Notes: a model not told the origin generated them from the sequence alone. DNA of 64,000 nt from Clostridiales bacterium (GCA_031261985.1 JAISIR010000007.1:62001-126000); one strand, 5' to 3'. Shown: positions 27,146 through 35,835, numbered from the stretch's first letter. Translations and numbers: made by a program.

Positions 27146-28417
27146 TTAAGTAAGCACTTTATATATCATAGGGATTTTTTTAGGTGGAGTGTTGCCAACG
27201 GTAAAGGCGTTTTGCGTAAGGCGAATAGTTTCGTCGCCCGGGTTACCATAAAGAGTGGCAAGCTTATCGCCACAATTTACGCTTGTGCCTACTTTAGCAT
27301 GAATCAGCACGCCCACGGTTAGGTCGATATCGTCGTCGATTGTATTGCGCCCAGCACCCAAGTGCATGGATGCGTTGCCGATATCTTGCGCGTTAATATG
27401 GGTGACAAAGCCGCTTGTTTGCGCTAAGATGTGGGTGGTGCTACTATGCGTTTTAATTGCATCTGGCACAAAAACACCAGATTGCGCCTGGATTATTTGC
27501 TTGAGTTTGTTTAATGCGCTGCCATTTTTTAAAGCGGTTTGTGCAAGTTGTAGCGCGCTATCGTGGTCGATTTTTAGACCAAGCATTACCATATAGGTTG
27601 CAATTTCTACCGAAAGTTGGGTGAAGTTTTCGTCGCCATTGCCATTTAGGGTATTTATAGCCTCGATAACCTCGAGATTATTGCCTACATGTGTGCCCAG
27701 TGGCTCGTCCATATTAGTAATAAGCGCGACGGCGTTGCGGCCAGAAAACTTGGCGATATCTATCATTTGTTGTGCTAACTGTGTTGCTTTTTCGGCGGTT
27801 TTCATTAAAGCACCACTGCCGAATTTAACATCTAAGACTAAATTTGGTGCGCCAGTGGCTAGCTTTTTACTCATAATACTTGCTGCAATTAAAGGCAAAC
27901 TATCTACCGTTGAAGTTGCATCGCGCAGGCTATAGAGTTTTTTATCGGCTGGGGCTATGTTTATAGATGATTCCATAATAGCGCAACCGTTATTATTTAT
28001 TTTATCAATAAAATCTTGTTCTGTCAAGCTTAAATTCATATTAAATGCGCGGAGTTTATCGGCTGTTCCGCCAGTGAACCCAAGACCGCGGCCAGATATT
28101 TTAGCAATGTTAACGCCGCAGGCAGCTGCAATGGGCAGGCTTACAAGGGTAATTTTATCGCCGACGCCGCCGCTTGAATGCTTGTCTACCACGTTTAAAT
28201 TGGCGGGATAATTATAAGTTTCGCCGCTATTTGCCATGGCAAGCGTGAGGTTAGAAATCTCTTGATTAGACATTCCGTTAAGGTAAATTGCCATTAAAAG
28301 CGCGGACGCCTGATAATCGGGGATAGAATTTTTAGTGTATTCAGATATAAAATAATCGATATCGGCTTTTGTTAGTTCTAAATTATCACGTTTTTTTTGA
28401 ATGATATCTTGAAACAC
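27146..28417 (-). CDS. pdp: Pyrimidine-nucleoside phosphorylase
   Basis: A 423-residue enzyme that splits uridine, thymidine and deoxyuridine with phosphate into base and (deoxy)ribose-1-phosphate. The family signature is clear: KHSSGGVGDKITL (phosphate and nucleoside binding), then KISGRGLGFTGGTADKL, with the C-terminal domain typical of the Pdp/DeoA/TrpD-like fold. GTG start with GGGGAGA upstream. It follows cdd by about 90 bp on the same strand, so uridine made by cytidine deaminase is fed directly to it. A GTGTATTTT palindrome lies in the gap and could attenuate transcription. Confidence 0.95.
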   Translation of the reverse strand: MFQDIIQKKRDNLELTKADIDYFISEYTKNSIPDYQASALLMAIYLNGMSNQEISNLTLAMANSGETYNYPANLNVVDKHSSGGVGDKITLVSLPIAAACGVNIAKISGRGLGFTGGTADKLRAFNMNLSLTEQDFIDKINNNGCAIMESSINIAPADKKLYSLRDATSTVDSLPLIAASIMSKKLATGAPNLVLDVKFGSGALMKTAEKATQLAQQMIDIAKFSGRNAVALITNMDEPLGTHVGNNLEVIEAINTLNGNGDENFTQLSVEIATYMVMLGLKIDHDSALQLAQTALKNGSALNKLKQIIQAQSGVFVPDAIKTHSSTTHILAQTSGFVTHINAQDIGNASMHLGAGRNTIDDDIDLTVGVLIHAKVGTSVNCGDKLATLYGNPGDETIRLTQNAFTVGNTPPKKIPMIYKVLT

Positions 28418-28448
28418 TAATTACTCTCCCCTTTATTTATTATGAATG

Positions 28449-28485
28449 TTGTGTATTTTAACTTTTTTGATGTTTAAATACACAA
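28449..28485. repeat. TTGTGTATTTTAAC-family palindrome between cdd and pdp
   Basis: About 10 bp of stem (TTGTGTATTT with AAATACACAA), same family as at 8987. It is placed between two genes of one operon. Confidence 0.7.
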
Positions 28486-28507
28486 GGGTTTTGCTATATT
28501 TGTGTTA

Positions 28508-28870
28508 TTATCTGTGAAAGGAGTGTGGTAGTAAATTTTTTATATCATACTCGGCAGTTTCGGTAATAATTTTAATGGAATCGTTAAACTCGATTAAGTA
28601 TTGGCGGCAGATTCCGCAAGGGGTGATATTAGGTTGATGGGGTGAGAATATTGCCATTTTACTAAACTGTTGGTTGCCGTGGATAATGGCATTTGCTATT
28701 GCAGCGCGTTCGGCACAAACAGAGGTGCCACAAGAATTTTCGATATTGCAGCCTGTGTATACATCACCATTTTCGCATAGAAGGGCGGCGCCGACGGCAA
28801 AGTTTGAGTATTTGGCATAAGCGTTGTGCGACGCAGCTTTTGCAAGAGATAGAAGTTCGGGATTGGTCAT
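28508..28870 (-). CDS. cdd: Cytidine deaminase
   Basis: A 120-residue zinc enzyme of the homotetrameric type that converts cytidine and deoxycytidine to uridine forms. The zinc and catalytic motifs are complete: CAERAAI (Cys, catalytic Glu) and PCGICRQ (two Cys). The N-terminal YSNFAVGAALL and NIENSCGTSVC match the family. First gene of a cdd-pdp salvage operon. In many Firmicutes cdd sits between dgkA and era; here that cluster lacks it, so this copy appears to have been relocated. Confidence 0.96.
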   Translation of the reverse strand: MTNPELLSLAKAASHNAYAKYSNFAVGAALLCENGDVYTGCNIENSCGTSVCAERAAIANAIIHGNQQFSKMAIFSPHQPNITPCGICRQYLIEFNDSIKIITETAEYDIKNLLPHSFHR

Positions 28871-28924
28871 TATATGTATCCCCCAAAAGGCACAAAAAAT
28901 AGTGCATAATTACGATATACATAT

Positions 28925-28971
28925 ATTATACACTAATATTTGACAAAATTCAAGTTACATTTGTGTTACAA
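28925..28971 (-). promoter_or_regulatory. cdd promoter with GTTACA-type repeat
   Basis: On the minus strand TTGAAT (28953-28948), 17 bp, TATAAT (28930-28925). The 18-mer GTTACATTTGTGTTACAA (28954-28971, plus-strand reading) abuts the -35 and is identical to the one at 14468-14485. Confidence 0.72.
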
Positions 28972-28976
28972 AAATA

Positions 28977-30389
28977 TTACAGAGCTGTATTTATAAAAAT
29001 GTTGAAAATAGGGCTGGTGACAAGCTTATATTTAGGAGGGAGATTATTGATATTTACAGTGAATTTTGTGTTTGTATTGCTTAGGCGCGCCTTTAGGGTT
29101 AGGTCGATAGTTAAGAATTCCGTAGTAGAGTTTAGGTTATTTTCTTTAATTATCGAAGAATTATTACTTTGGGTGGTAGTATAAATGCTTGTGTTAGAAA
29201 AATCTGTCGCCATAAAGCCATCGGCAAAATCGATGGGAGTAAGGCGGATTTGAGCGGTTGGCAAGGAGGCGCCGAGTTTTGTACGAAAAATATTGGGCGT
29301 GGTAAACTCTGCCATTAGGGCTACGCGGGTATCGATTGAGTAATTGCCAGTGATGCTTGGAATGTTATGGCTGAAGGAGACGGTTAGGGTTTGGGTAGGA
29401 GTTACCTCGAAAATATGATTCTTTACCGAGGTATAATTAGTGTGATTCAGCATCAGCTGAAAATTTTTAGTTTTAGCATTAGAATAGCTTTCGCCCCTTA
29501 TAGGGTAGGCATGGGCGGTAACGTTTTGATAGCCAGAATTTGCTGTAATTTCCAACGAATCGTAGGTTGCAATATCTGGGATATTATGTATTGTAAGTAA
29601 AAAATCGGTGAAGGGGGCGGTATTGGTAATCTTGCCGCTAGATAGATAATTGGCGGTTTTATAGGGAGCTAGGCTTGCGTACATGGTTTTTGGTGCGGTT
29701 TGTGTATTGTTGTTATTTTTTATAGGCGTAGGCTGGCTTGAGGGGGAAGGTGAATCTGTGTATTTTAACTTTTTTGAGTAACTATACACAATTTGAGCGC
29801 ACTCGCCTATTGTAATATTATTTTTCGGTTTAAAGGTGGTATCTGGGTAACATAGAACAATTTTAGAGTTAGTTGCCGCTATGCAGGCGGGCTTGGCGTA
29901 GTTAGAAATATCTTGAAAATCGGCTATATTGCTTAGATTATTGGAGTTAGGCAGAGAAGTGGCTTGCGAAAGGGAATTTGCACGGTTTAAGATGACTAAA
30001 AAATCTTGCCTTGTTATAGGGGAATCGGGTGCAAAAGAATTATTAGGATAGCCTTGCAAGTAGCCATTTAGGTAGCCGGCGCCTACATATGAGTAAAACC
30101 AACTGTCGATTGGGACGTCGGTGAAAATTTGCGCACCCTTGTAGCCAGGAAGGTGATTTATGCGAGATAGGAGTGCGCAGGCTTGGGCGCGAGTAAGAGG
30201 TAGATTGGGGTTTATGTAATTATCGCTATCACCTAGCAATAAATTGTTCTGTGTGCAAAAATTGATGGCAGGGGAAGACCAATGAGAAGTATCTGTAGAT
30301 GGTGCGTTGGATGCGGAATATGTAGTAATTGTTAGTGAAAGTATTAAAGATAGCGATAAAAATAGTGAAGAGATTTTTTTATAGAACAT
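28977..30389 (-). CDS. SLH-domain surface protein
   Basis: A 470-residue secreted protein. Signal peptide at residues 1-26. Three SLH domains follow at about 30-75, 85-140 and 152-210 (GYLQGYPNNSFAPDSPITRQ is the clearest). A Ser/Pro/Asn linker leads to a C-terminal, Thr/Asn-rich, beta-type domain of about 230 residues. That domain has cohesin/dockerin-scaffold-like composition but no match I can name. Part of the third SLH region and linker is encoded by a repeat of the TGTGTATTTTAAC family (29757-29791). AAAGGGG precedes the ATG. Likely a minor cell-wall-bound protein beside the main S-layer protein at 14747. Confidence 0.85.
   Translation of the reverse strand: MFYKKISSLFLSLSLILSLTITTYSASNAPSTDTSHWSSPAINFCTQNNLLLGDSDNYINPNLPLTRAQACALLSRINHLPGYKGAQIFTDVPIDSWFYSYVGAGYLNGYLQGYPNNSFAPDSPITRQDFLVILNRANSLSQATSLPNSNNLSNIADFQDISNYAKPACIAATNSKIVLCYPDTTFKPKNNITIGECAQIVYSYSKKLKYTDSPSPSSQPTPIKNNNNTQTAPKTMYASLAPYKTANYLSSGKITNTAPFTDFLLTIHNIPDIATYDSLEITANSGYQNVTAHAYPIRGESYSNAKTKNFQLMLNHTNYTSVKNHIFEVTPTQTLTVSFSHNIPSITGNYSIDTRVALMAEFTTPNIFRTKLGASLPTAQIRLTPIDFADGFMATDFSNTSIYTTTQSNNSSIIKENNLNSTTEFLTIDLTLKARLSNTNTKFTVNINNLPPKYKLVTSPIFNIFINTAL
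29757..29791. repeat. TGTGTATTTTAAC-family repeat inside a coding region
   Basis: TGTGTATTTTAACTTTTTT followed by ATACACA lies in frame in the SLH protein gene, where it encodes YSYSKKLKYTD at the end of the last SLH domain. Elsewhere this family is intergenic. Confidence 0.6.
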
Positions 30390-30422
30390 GATTGGTACCC
30401 CTTTGGTAAACTTATAGGGGTT

Positions 30423-30451
30423 ATTATATCGAAAAATTAAGGGGTTGTCAA
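30423..30451 (-). promoter_or_regulatory. Promoter of the SLH protein gene
   Basis: On the minus strand TTGACA (30451-30446), 17 bp, TATAAT (30428-30423). Confidence 0.88.
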
Positions 30452-30491
30452 AGGTAATATATGGATATGGAACGTGGTTGATGCTACAAAA

Positions 30492-31217
30492 CTATGTATC
30501 TAGGATACTATTTTGTTTAATGAATTGCGAAATATCGTCGGGCAGATTTTTAAAGGCGTAGATTTTTTTAGCGGGGCAGGAGGTGATAAACCGCATAATC
30601 TCTAGCGTTTCGGCGGTAATTGGAGTGGCATCGCTTGTTGGGTGGCTATGGAAGTTGTTATTTTGAGTCGAATAATTTAGTTTATTGCAATTATGGCAAA
30701 GAACACCGCCTGAGGATTTATCGAAGAAAACGTTGTTGCCCTCTATTTTATTTTTACAATGCACGCAGGTGAAAAGCTGTGGGGTATACCCTAAAATGCA
30801 CGAAAGACGCAGATGAAAAATAGCGTCGATGGTAGGGAGATCATCGCGCTTGGTTAGGCTATAAAGTGTGTTAAGCAGAAGTTGGAGGGTAGAAGATGTG
30901 TTAGTATTCTCTTGCGATACAAACTCGGCAATTTTGCAGAAATTAGTGGCAAGGGTTAGTTTATCTAAATCTAAACAAACATCAAAAAAGTTAGAAATAA
31001 TCTCGCCATTTATTACTTTATCTAGCCCGCGATTTGGAGTATGGGCGATATTAAAATTGGCGTAGATAAAAGGCTGAGAGATGGGAAGTAACTCGCTTTT
31101 AGCGCGTTTTGCACGATAGCAGATGGCAGACATTTTGCCGTTGGGCGTTAGAATATTGATGATTTTGTTATAATCGCCCTGAGTAGTTGAGCGAAGGACT
31201 AAACCTTGGATATTCAT
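30492..31217 (-). CDS. recO: DNA repair protein RecO
   Basis: A 241-residue recombination mediator that loads RecA with RecR. The N-terminal OB fold is IQGLVLRSTTQGDYNKIINI...GKMSAICYRAKR. The helical C-terminal domain carries a four-Cys zinc site: CVHC, then CHNC. I chose ATG 31215-31217, seven bases after AAAGGGAAG. It is the last gene of the yqfC-to-recO cluster, 43 bp after yqzL, in the order known from Bacillus. Confidence 0.93.
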   Translation of the reverse strand: MNIQGLVLRSTTQGDYNKIINILTPNGKMSAICYRAKRAKSELLPISQPFIYANFNIAHTPNRGLDKVINGEIISNFFDVCLDLDKLTLATNFCKIAEFVSQENTNTSSTLQLLLNTLYSLTKRDDLPTIDAIFHLRLSCILGYTPQLFTCVHCKNKIEGNNVFFDKSSGGVLCHNCNKLNYSTQNNNFHSHPTSDATPITAETLEIMRFITSCPAKKIYAFKNLPDDISQFIKQNSILDT

Positions 31218-31260
31218 AAGTTGGCTTCCCTTTAAATATTCAGCCATTTAGCCGATAGAA

Positions 31261-31443
31261 TTATGATAGCGTATTTGTTTTGGTATATGCTAGAAAATCT
31301 TGTATATTGCCAGTTGATGAGAACACTTGCCAATATGCGTTAGAGACACCTTGAGGGTTGGCAAAGCTTGACTTAGCGTTGTTTATTTGGTTGTTATCGC
31401 TATTATTATTGTTTGGGGTTTGGTTGTTTATATCGTTGTTCAT
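31261..31443 (-). CDS. yqzL: YqzL-like small protein
   Basis: A 60-residue protein placed between era and recO, exactly where Bacillus has yqzL. The C-terminal half has YWQVFSSTGNIQDFLAYTK, the family core (Trp-x-x-Phe, Thr-Gly-x-Ile, Leu). The N-terminal half is an Asn/Gln-rich extension that Bacillus YqzL lacks. ATG 31441-31443 has AGGTGAT upstream; the ATG ten codons earlier has no ribosome binding site. Function unknown. Confidence 0.8.
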   Translation of the reverse strand: MNNDINNQTPNNNNSDNNQINNAKSSFANPQGVSNAYWQVFSSTGNIQDFLAYTKTNTLS

Positions 31444-31516
31444 AATTTCATCACCTAATGATGTTTTATCCATTAGTAAATAAAAGTATGTACTTAATTA
31501 GTTAAAAATTTTGCCA

Positions 31517-32401
31517 TTATTCTTTATTGATATATCCGAAGTTTTTAAGCTGGCTTGCGCTATTTCGCCAATTTTCGCGTACTTTTACCCATGTTTGCAG
31601 AAAAACTTTCTCACCTAAAAAACGTTCGATATCGCGCCGAGCTTGCGCGCCAATTTCTTTTAAAGTAGCACCTTTTTTACCAATTATAATTGCCTTGTGC
31701 GAGTTTTTTTCACAAAAAATATTTGCATCTATGTGGATTATATTTTTTTCGTCCGTTTTAAACTTTTCAATCTCTACCGCGATGCCAAAAGGTAGCTCTT
31801 TATCTAGTAATTTAAAGCATTTCTCGCGTATCATCTCGGATGCGATGACTTTCTCGGGCTGGTCGGTTAGTGTGTCTTCGTCGAAAAATTTAGGACCGAT
31901 GGGGAGGATGCTAATAAGATAGGAAATAAGCTCGTCTACACCCTCGCCTGTGCGTGCAGAGATGGGGAAGATGTGAGGGAAATCGGCGGAATATTGCTGA
32001 ATAAGCGGGAGAATATCGGGCTTATTTATGGTATCAATTTTATTTATGACTAAAATTCCTTTAGTGGTTTCGGGGTCGTAGGGGTGGGCGCTATCTACAA
32101 AACTAAGGATTATATCGCCGTCAGAAATCCCGCCAGTTGCTTGATATTGCATAAACTCGCCTAGTTTATTTTTAGGGGTGTGTAGCCCGGGAGTGTCGAT
32201 GAAAATCATCTGATAGCTATTTGTTGTGGTGATGCCTAAGATTTTATTGCGTGTAGTTTGAGGGCGGTACGAGACGGCGGCAATTTTTTCGCCTATCACG
32301 CGGTTTAAAAAAGTAGATTTGCCGACGTTAGGCTTGCCGATTATTGAGATGAATCCTGATTTAAAGGTTTTTGGGTTATTATCGTTTGTATTGGTTGGCA
32401 T
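31517..32401 (-). CDS. era: GTPase Era
   Basis: A 294-residue GTPase that binds 16S rRNA and helps mature the 30S subunit. The G domain shows GKPNVGKS (G1, residues 22-29), a Thr in YRPQTTRNK (G2), DTPGLH (G3) and NKID (G4). The C-terminal KH domain has IIGKKGATLKEIG. I chose ATG 32399-32401; its Shine-Dalgarno AAAGGAGAC is formed by the last codons of dgkA, so translation is probably coupled. Confidence 0.97.
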   Translation of the reverse strand: MPTNTNDNNPKTFKSGFISIIGKPNVGKSTFLNRVIGEKIAAVSYRPQTTRNKILGITTTNSYQMIFIDTPGLHTPKNKLGEFMQYQATGGISDGDIILSFVDSAHPYDPETTKGILVINKIDTINKPDILPLIQQYSADFPHIFPISARTGEGVDELISYLISILPIGPKFFDEDTLTDQPEKVIASEMIREKCFKLLDKELPFGIAVEIEKFKTDEKNIIHIDANIFCEKNSHKAIIIGKKGATLKEIGAQARRDIERFLGEKVFLQTWVKVRENWRNSASQLKNFGYINKE

Positions 32402-32408
32402 GTTTAAT

Positions 32409-32915
32409 TTAGTCTCCTTTTGTAGGTTTAAGGCTAGCGGAATCGGCTGTTTTGCGCGGGATAACGGGTAGGAAAACAAAGACGCAGCCAAGAACTATAA
32501 AGGCGATAAGTGCAAAAAGGTGCCAAGTAGTAAAAAGAGGAGCCCAAATTTGGGTTAAATTTTTATTCATTATTAGCATGCGCCAACCGACTATTAATGC
32601 GCAAATGGCAGACATTCCGACCGAGCCTGCGGCTAAATCTTTTACGACACCTGCTATTGGGTGATGGTCGGGGCTTACTAAATCGACTAAATGTTCTAGG
32701 GCGGTATTTATCATCTCTAAAATTAAAACTAAAAAAGTGACGGAGATTAAAATGACCGCCTCGGCATTTGAAAAGTTATAATAAGGTATTATGTAAATGA
32801 TTAAAAGCGCGGCAAAAATGTGGATTCTAAAGTTGCGCTCGTGTTTGGCGCAGGTTATAATTCCGCCAATTGCGTATTTAAAACTTTTTAAAAATTTTCG
32901 TAAAATTGATATCAT
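32409..32915 (-). CDS. dgkA: Undecaprenol/diacylglycerol kinase with extra C-terminal helix
   Basis: A 168-residue integral membrane kinase that phosphorylates undecaprenol or diacylglycerol. The family core is present: FKYAIGGI, KHERNFRIHI (catalytic region), then EMINTALEHLVDLVSPD (metal-binding Glu and Asp) and KDLAAGSVG. Three transmembrane helices make the usual 125-residue enzyme. A further helix (about 130-150) is added at the C-terminus. Its start overlaps the ybeY end region, and its 3' end carries the era ribosome binding site. Confidence 0.93.
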   Translation of the reverse strand: MISILRKFLKSFKYAIGGIITCAKHERNFRIHIFAALLIIYIIPYYNFSNAEAVILISVTFLVLILEMINTALEHLVDLVSPDHHPIAGVVKDLAAGSVGMSAICALIVGWRMLIMNKNLTQIWAPLFTTWHLFALIAFIVLGCVFVFLPVIPRKTADSASLKPTKGD

Positions 32916-32922
32916 TTGCAGG

Positions 32923-33429
32923 CTACCTTTCGTTTGAATGTAGGGAAGCTATGATTTCGCGCTGAAGTTTGGTCATGGCTTCTTCATCGTTGTGGCGAAT
33001 ATGATTATAACCAAACAGGTGGAGCATAGAATGAATGGTTAAAAATTGGACTTCTTGGGAGGTAGAGTGGGCTAGGCTATCGGCTTGTTTTTGTGCGATA
33101 GGCAGGCAAATGATGATATCGCCTAGGGTTATGGGGGTGTCGTTATCCGAGCTATTGTCGTCGTCGGGCGTACCCGCGGGTGTGCCTGCGGGTGTGGTTA
33201 TAAGCTCGCCGCTGGGGAAGGACAGGACGTCGGTTGGGGCATTTATATTGCGGAAGTTAAGGTTAAGGTTGTGAATCTCGGGCTCGTCTACAATGGCAAC
33301 AGAAACCGCGCAAGGGGTGGTGAAATTTAGGAGTTTAAGAGTAGATGCGATTGCTTCTTTAATTTGTGCATCGAAGTTTTGCTGGCTTGTAGTGTTATAT
33401 AAAATATCAATTTTGCAAGGGGTATTCAT
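32923..33429 (-). CDS. ybeY: rRNA maturation endoribonuclease YbeY
   Basis: A 168-residue metal-dependent endonuclease of 16S rRNA processing and ribosome quality control. The zinc motif is HSMLHLFGYNH (HxxxHxxGxxH form), with the conserved NLNFRNINAPTDVLSFP upstream. An insert of about 20 residues (TPAGTPAGTPDDD, acidic and with a short repeat) follows SFPSGE where the family usually has a short loop. Sits between yqfD and dgkA. Confidence 0.95.
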   Translation of the reverse strand: MNTPCKIDILYNTTSQQNFDAQIKEAIASTLKLLNFTTPCAVSVAIVDEPEIHNLNLNFRNINAPTDVLSFPSGELITTPAGTPAGTPDDDNSSDNDTPITLGDIIICLPIAQKQADSLAHSTSQEVQFLTIHSMLHLFGYNHIRHNDEEAMTKLQREIIASLHSNER

Positions 33430-33456
33430 AAAAAAATCTCTTTCGTCTTTTAAAAT

Positions 33457-34692
33457 TTATTGCGTAGGAGTAGGAGTGGGAGTTTGAGTATTTGTAATTG
33501 GGGCATCGACCCGTTGACGGATACCGATATTTTCGGTACATTCTAAAGTAAGATTTAAAATTTCGGCACCAGAATCGGTTGTAGTAATATCTTGCGTTTC
33601 GCCCGTTATTTGCGTATCGGGTTCAAGCGAACTTACAATTTGGTTATATAGCATTTGTTTGGTGCGCAAGATAGATTCGTCACGAGAGATGGGTGTGTAT
33701 GTAGTTTCTATATTATAGAATTTATCATAGTGGAGCCAAAAAGGCAAATAAAGTTTTTCGCCTATATGAGCTTGAATTAGCTTATTATCTCGCTCATACT
33801 CTGCAAAATCGACTTTATCGCTTATATACAATGGAATGTACCAATTAAAGAGTTGGAGTGTGTGTTTGGATTTTGTACCGCCTGCGCGAGTTTTATCCTC
33901 GATTGTATCGGGAATAACTGCCGAAAGTTTGTTCCAGGTGTGTGCGCTAATTATGGCATCGGAGGCAACGTATCTTGTGCCGACGGTGGGGCTATCTATA
34001 ACGCCGCTTACAAGCAATTGACCAGCTGAGACACTATCGCCTTTTTTAACCAGCTGGCTGCCTTGGCGGACGACGATGCTATCGATAACACCTGGTTTTG
34101 AGGCGGTGTAGCTATGGCAAGTTTTTTCATCGACGATTAAAGGAGCAGGAATCCGCTCGCGAGCTTGGATATTTATGCAGGTGCCATCGATTGTAACGCC
34201 AACCCAAGCGACTTCGGGGACGTTTAGCATAATTTGATTGGCAATTTTATCGTTTTGCAAGCCAAAGCGCCATATTCCTACTTTTGCACCGCTGGATATT
34301 GCTGCTTGTTGCAGGGTTTCGTGCGGGATGCGTGTGCCGTCATAATCGATTTTTACCTGCCAAATGAACATGCTAGTTACTAATATGGCTATGATAAAAA
34401 GCACTCCGCCGATTGCAAATGAGGTGCGCCCACGATATTTTTGCATTAAATGGTGCAGACCGTGGTGGGAGATGACGGATACAGTGCTATCGGTTTTATC
34501 GGCAATTTCTTGCAAACTTTGGAAGCCGCTATTTGATACGCAAATAGAGATTCGTTGCGCGCCTAGGCGTTTTATATTCCAAACAAAAATATTGTGATGA
34601 CTGGCGATATTTAAAAAGCGTTCCAAAAAAAATCCGTCTATGTTAAGGCGCACATACCCGCGGAAAAAATTAAATATGTTCATAAAAAACAT
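33457..34692 (-). CDS. yqfD: Sporulation protein YqfD
   Basis: A 411-residue single-pass membrane protein of the YqfD family, found in spore formers and produced in the mother cell under sigma-E. The N-terminus (NIFNFFRGYVRLNIDGFFLERFLN) and the following GVDLWNVKRLG-like segment (IFVWNIKRLG) are typical. The membrane helix is at about 92-112. The rest is an extracytoplasmic beta-rich domain that includes VAWVGVTIDGTCINIQARER, then KPGVIDSIVVRQG. GAGG lies eight bases before the ATG. The tail is Thr/Pro-rich. Its molecular activity is not known. Confidence 0.92.
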   Translation of the reverse strand: MFFMNIFNFFRGYVRLNIDGFFLERFLNIASHHNIFVWNIKRLGAQRISICVSNSGFQSLQEIADKTDSTVSVISHHGLHHLMQKYRGRTSFAIGGVLFIIAILVTSMFIWQVKIDYDGTRIPHETLQQAAISSGAKVGIWRFGLQNDKIANQIMLNVPEVAWVGVTIDGTCINIQARERIPAPLIVDEKTCHSYTASKPGVIDSIVVRQGSQLVKKGDSVSAGQLLVSGVIDSPTVGTRYVASDAIISAHTWNKLSAVIPDTIEDKTRAGGTKSKHTLQLFNWYIPLYISDKVDFAEYERDNKLIQAHIGEKLYLPFWLHYDKFYNIETTYTPISRDESILRTKQMLYNQIVSSLEPDTQITGETQDITTTDSGAEILNLTLECTENIGIRQRVDAPITNTQTPTPTPTQ

Positions 34693-34713
34693 TATGCAAA
34701 CCTCGATTCTTAA

Positions 34714-34980
34714 TTATCCGTTCATATCTATGTTATAAATGATGCCATTGATTGTAATCTCGTCGTCGGTTATAGTAGTTATGTTTAAATTTGCACCATC
34801 AATTTTTATGCTAAACGAATCGTTTATTTTAATGCGGATTATATTGCTGGTGTACTCTAGAATACTCTTGTAATTTTCTATAGTCAACTCTTTATTAGAA
34901 ATCATGACAAGGCGCGGGTCGCCTAGGGTGATATCGGCGGGCATATCAAAAATTTTTGTAAGGTTTTCCTTGATTTTCAT
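34714..34980 (-). CDS. yqfC: Sporulation protein YqfC
   Basis: An 88-residue protein paired with YqfD in spore formers. It has the family's FDMPADITLGDPRLVMISN opening and the GANLNITTITDDEITINGII beta-strand pair. AAAGGAG lies seven bases before the ATG. First gene of the yqfC-yqfD-ybeY-dgkA-era-yqzL-recO cluster; a sigma-E promoter could not be called with confidence in the short upstream region. Confidence 0.92.
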   Translation of the reverse strand: MKIKENLTKIFDMPADITLGDPRLVMISNKELTIENYKSILEYTSNIIRIKINDSFSIKIDGANLNITTITDDEITINGIIYNIDMNG

Positions 34981-35010
34981 GCGAAAACTCCTTTTCTATA
35001 AAAATATATG

Positions 35011-35039
35011 TTGCAATTTTAATTTAAATGATTTATAAT
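35011..35039 (+). promoter_or_regulatory. Promoter of the mntA-hepT pair
   Basis: TTGCAA (35011-35016), 17 bp, TATAAT (35034-35039). Confidence 0.8.
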
Positions 35040-35078
35040 TAGGTTGAGATAATAAATCTGCAAAAGGGGCGTGGGATT

Positions 35079-35372
35079 ATGGTTTACACAATTGAAGAAA
35101 TCACCAACATATTAAAGCCGATTTTGACCAATTACGATGTAAAAAAGGCGGCGATATTTGGGAGCTATGCGCGAGGACAGGCGACGGATAAGAGCGATGT
35201 GGACCTGCTTATTACTACAAATAATGTGTTCGATTTAGAGCAATATTATAATTTTGAGAACGATTTAGAAAGCGCGCTGAGGCTTAATGTTGACATTATG
35301 TTTTATCATTATATTAACCCTTATATGTTAGAGGATATTAAGCGAGAGATGGTGATTATATTTGAAAAATAG
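35079..35372 (+). CDS. mntA: MntA-like nucleotidyltransferase antitoxin
   Basis: A 97-residue minimal nucleotidyltransferase. The active site is GSYARG (GSxxRG) with the metal-binding DVDLL, plus a third Asp in NVDIMF. In studied pairs, MntA adds AMP groups to a Tyr of HepT and so silences the toxin. AGGGGCG lies upstream of the ATG. The stop overlaps the start of hepT by 11 bp. Confidence 0.88.
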   Translation: MVYTIEEITNILKPILTNYDVKKAAIFGSYARGQATDKSDVDLLITTNNVFDLEQYYNFENDLESALRLNVDIMFYHYINPYMLEDIKREMVIIFEK

Positions 35373-35742
35373 GGACGAGATGGTGCTAAACACCATAATT
35401 AATATAACAGGCGAAGTTGGCGAAATATTCGACAGGTTTAATTGCCGAACGTTTGCGCAATTTAATGGCGATTCTGTAATAAAGCGCGCTGTGACGATGT
35501 GCTTGATTTCTATTAGTGAGATGATTGACCTGCTTACACCTGAGTTTAAGACGAGGTATGACTATATAAATTTTAAGGTATTCAAGGCGTTGCGAAATAT
35601 TGCTGCGCATAAATATGGAAGTGTCAATTTTGAGATGGTGTGGCAGATAGCCACGAAGGATTTGCCTAAGTATAATGCGGAGTTTATTGGATTGCTAGAG
35701 AGGCATTTGAGGGAGAAGGGCAATGAAAACAATGAAGAATGA
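35362..35742 (+). CDS. hepT: HepT-like ribonuclease toxin
   Basis: A 126-residue helical HEPN protein. The catalytic motif RNIAAHKY fits RX4HXY exactly; the final Tyr is the residue adenylated by MntA. The N-terminal part has the usual HepT helices (AVTMCLISISEMIDLL). It starts with TTG 35362 inside the end of mntA, so translation is coupled. The pair lies between the divergent yqfC operon and ftsZ, a typical position for a recently acquired toxin-antitoxin cassette. Target RNA unknown. Confidence 0.86.
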   Translation: MKNRDEMVLNTIINITGEVGEIFDRFNCRTFAQFNGDSVIKRAVTMCLISISEMIDLLTPEFKTRYDYINFKVFKALRNIAAHKYGSVNFEMVWQIATKDLPKYNAEFIGLLERHLREKGNENNEE

Positions 35743-35835
35743 ACATTGAACATTGAACATTGAATAATGGACGATGAACAGTTATGGAGATAAATTCTCG
35801 CTAACGCTCGAATTTATCAATTAAAGCCCTTTTTG
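35740..35835. repeat. GAACATT microrepeat and dispersed gene-end repeat
   Basis: Three GAACATT units in tandem are followed by a segment (about 35775-35830) containing AAATTCTCGCTAACGCTCGA. A close relative stands at about 62168-62215, and a shorter one at about 63210-63258. All three follow the stop codon of a plus-strand gene. The remainder of 35743-36127 holds the ftsZ promoter. Confidence 0.6.
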
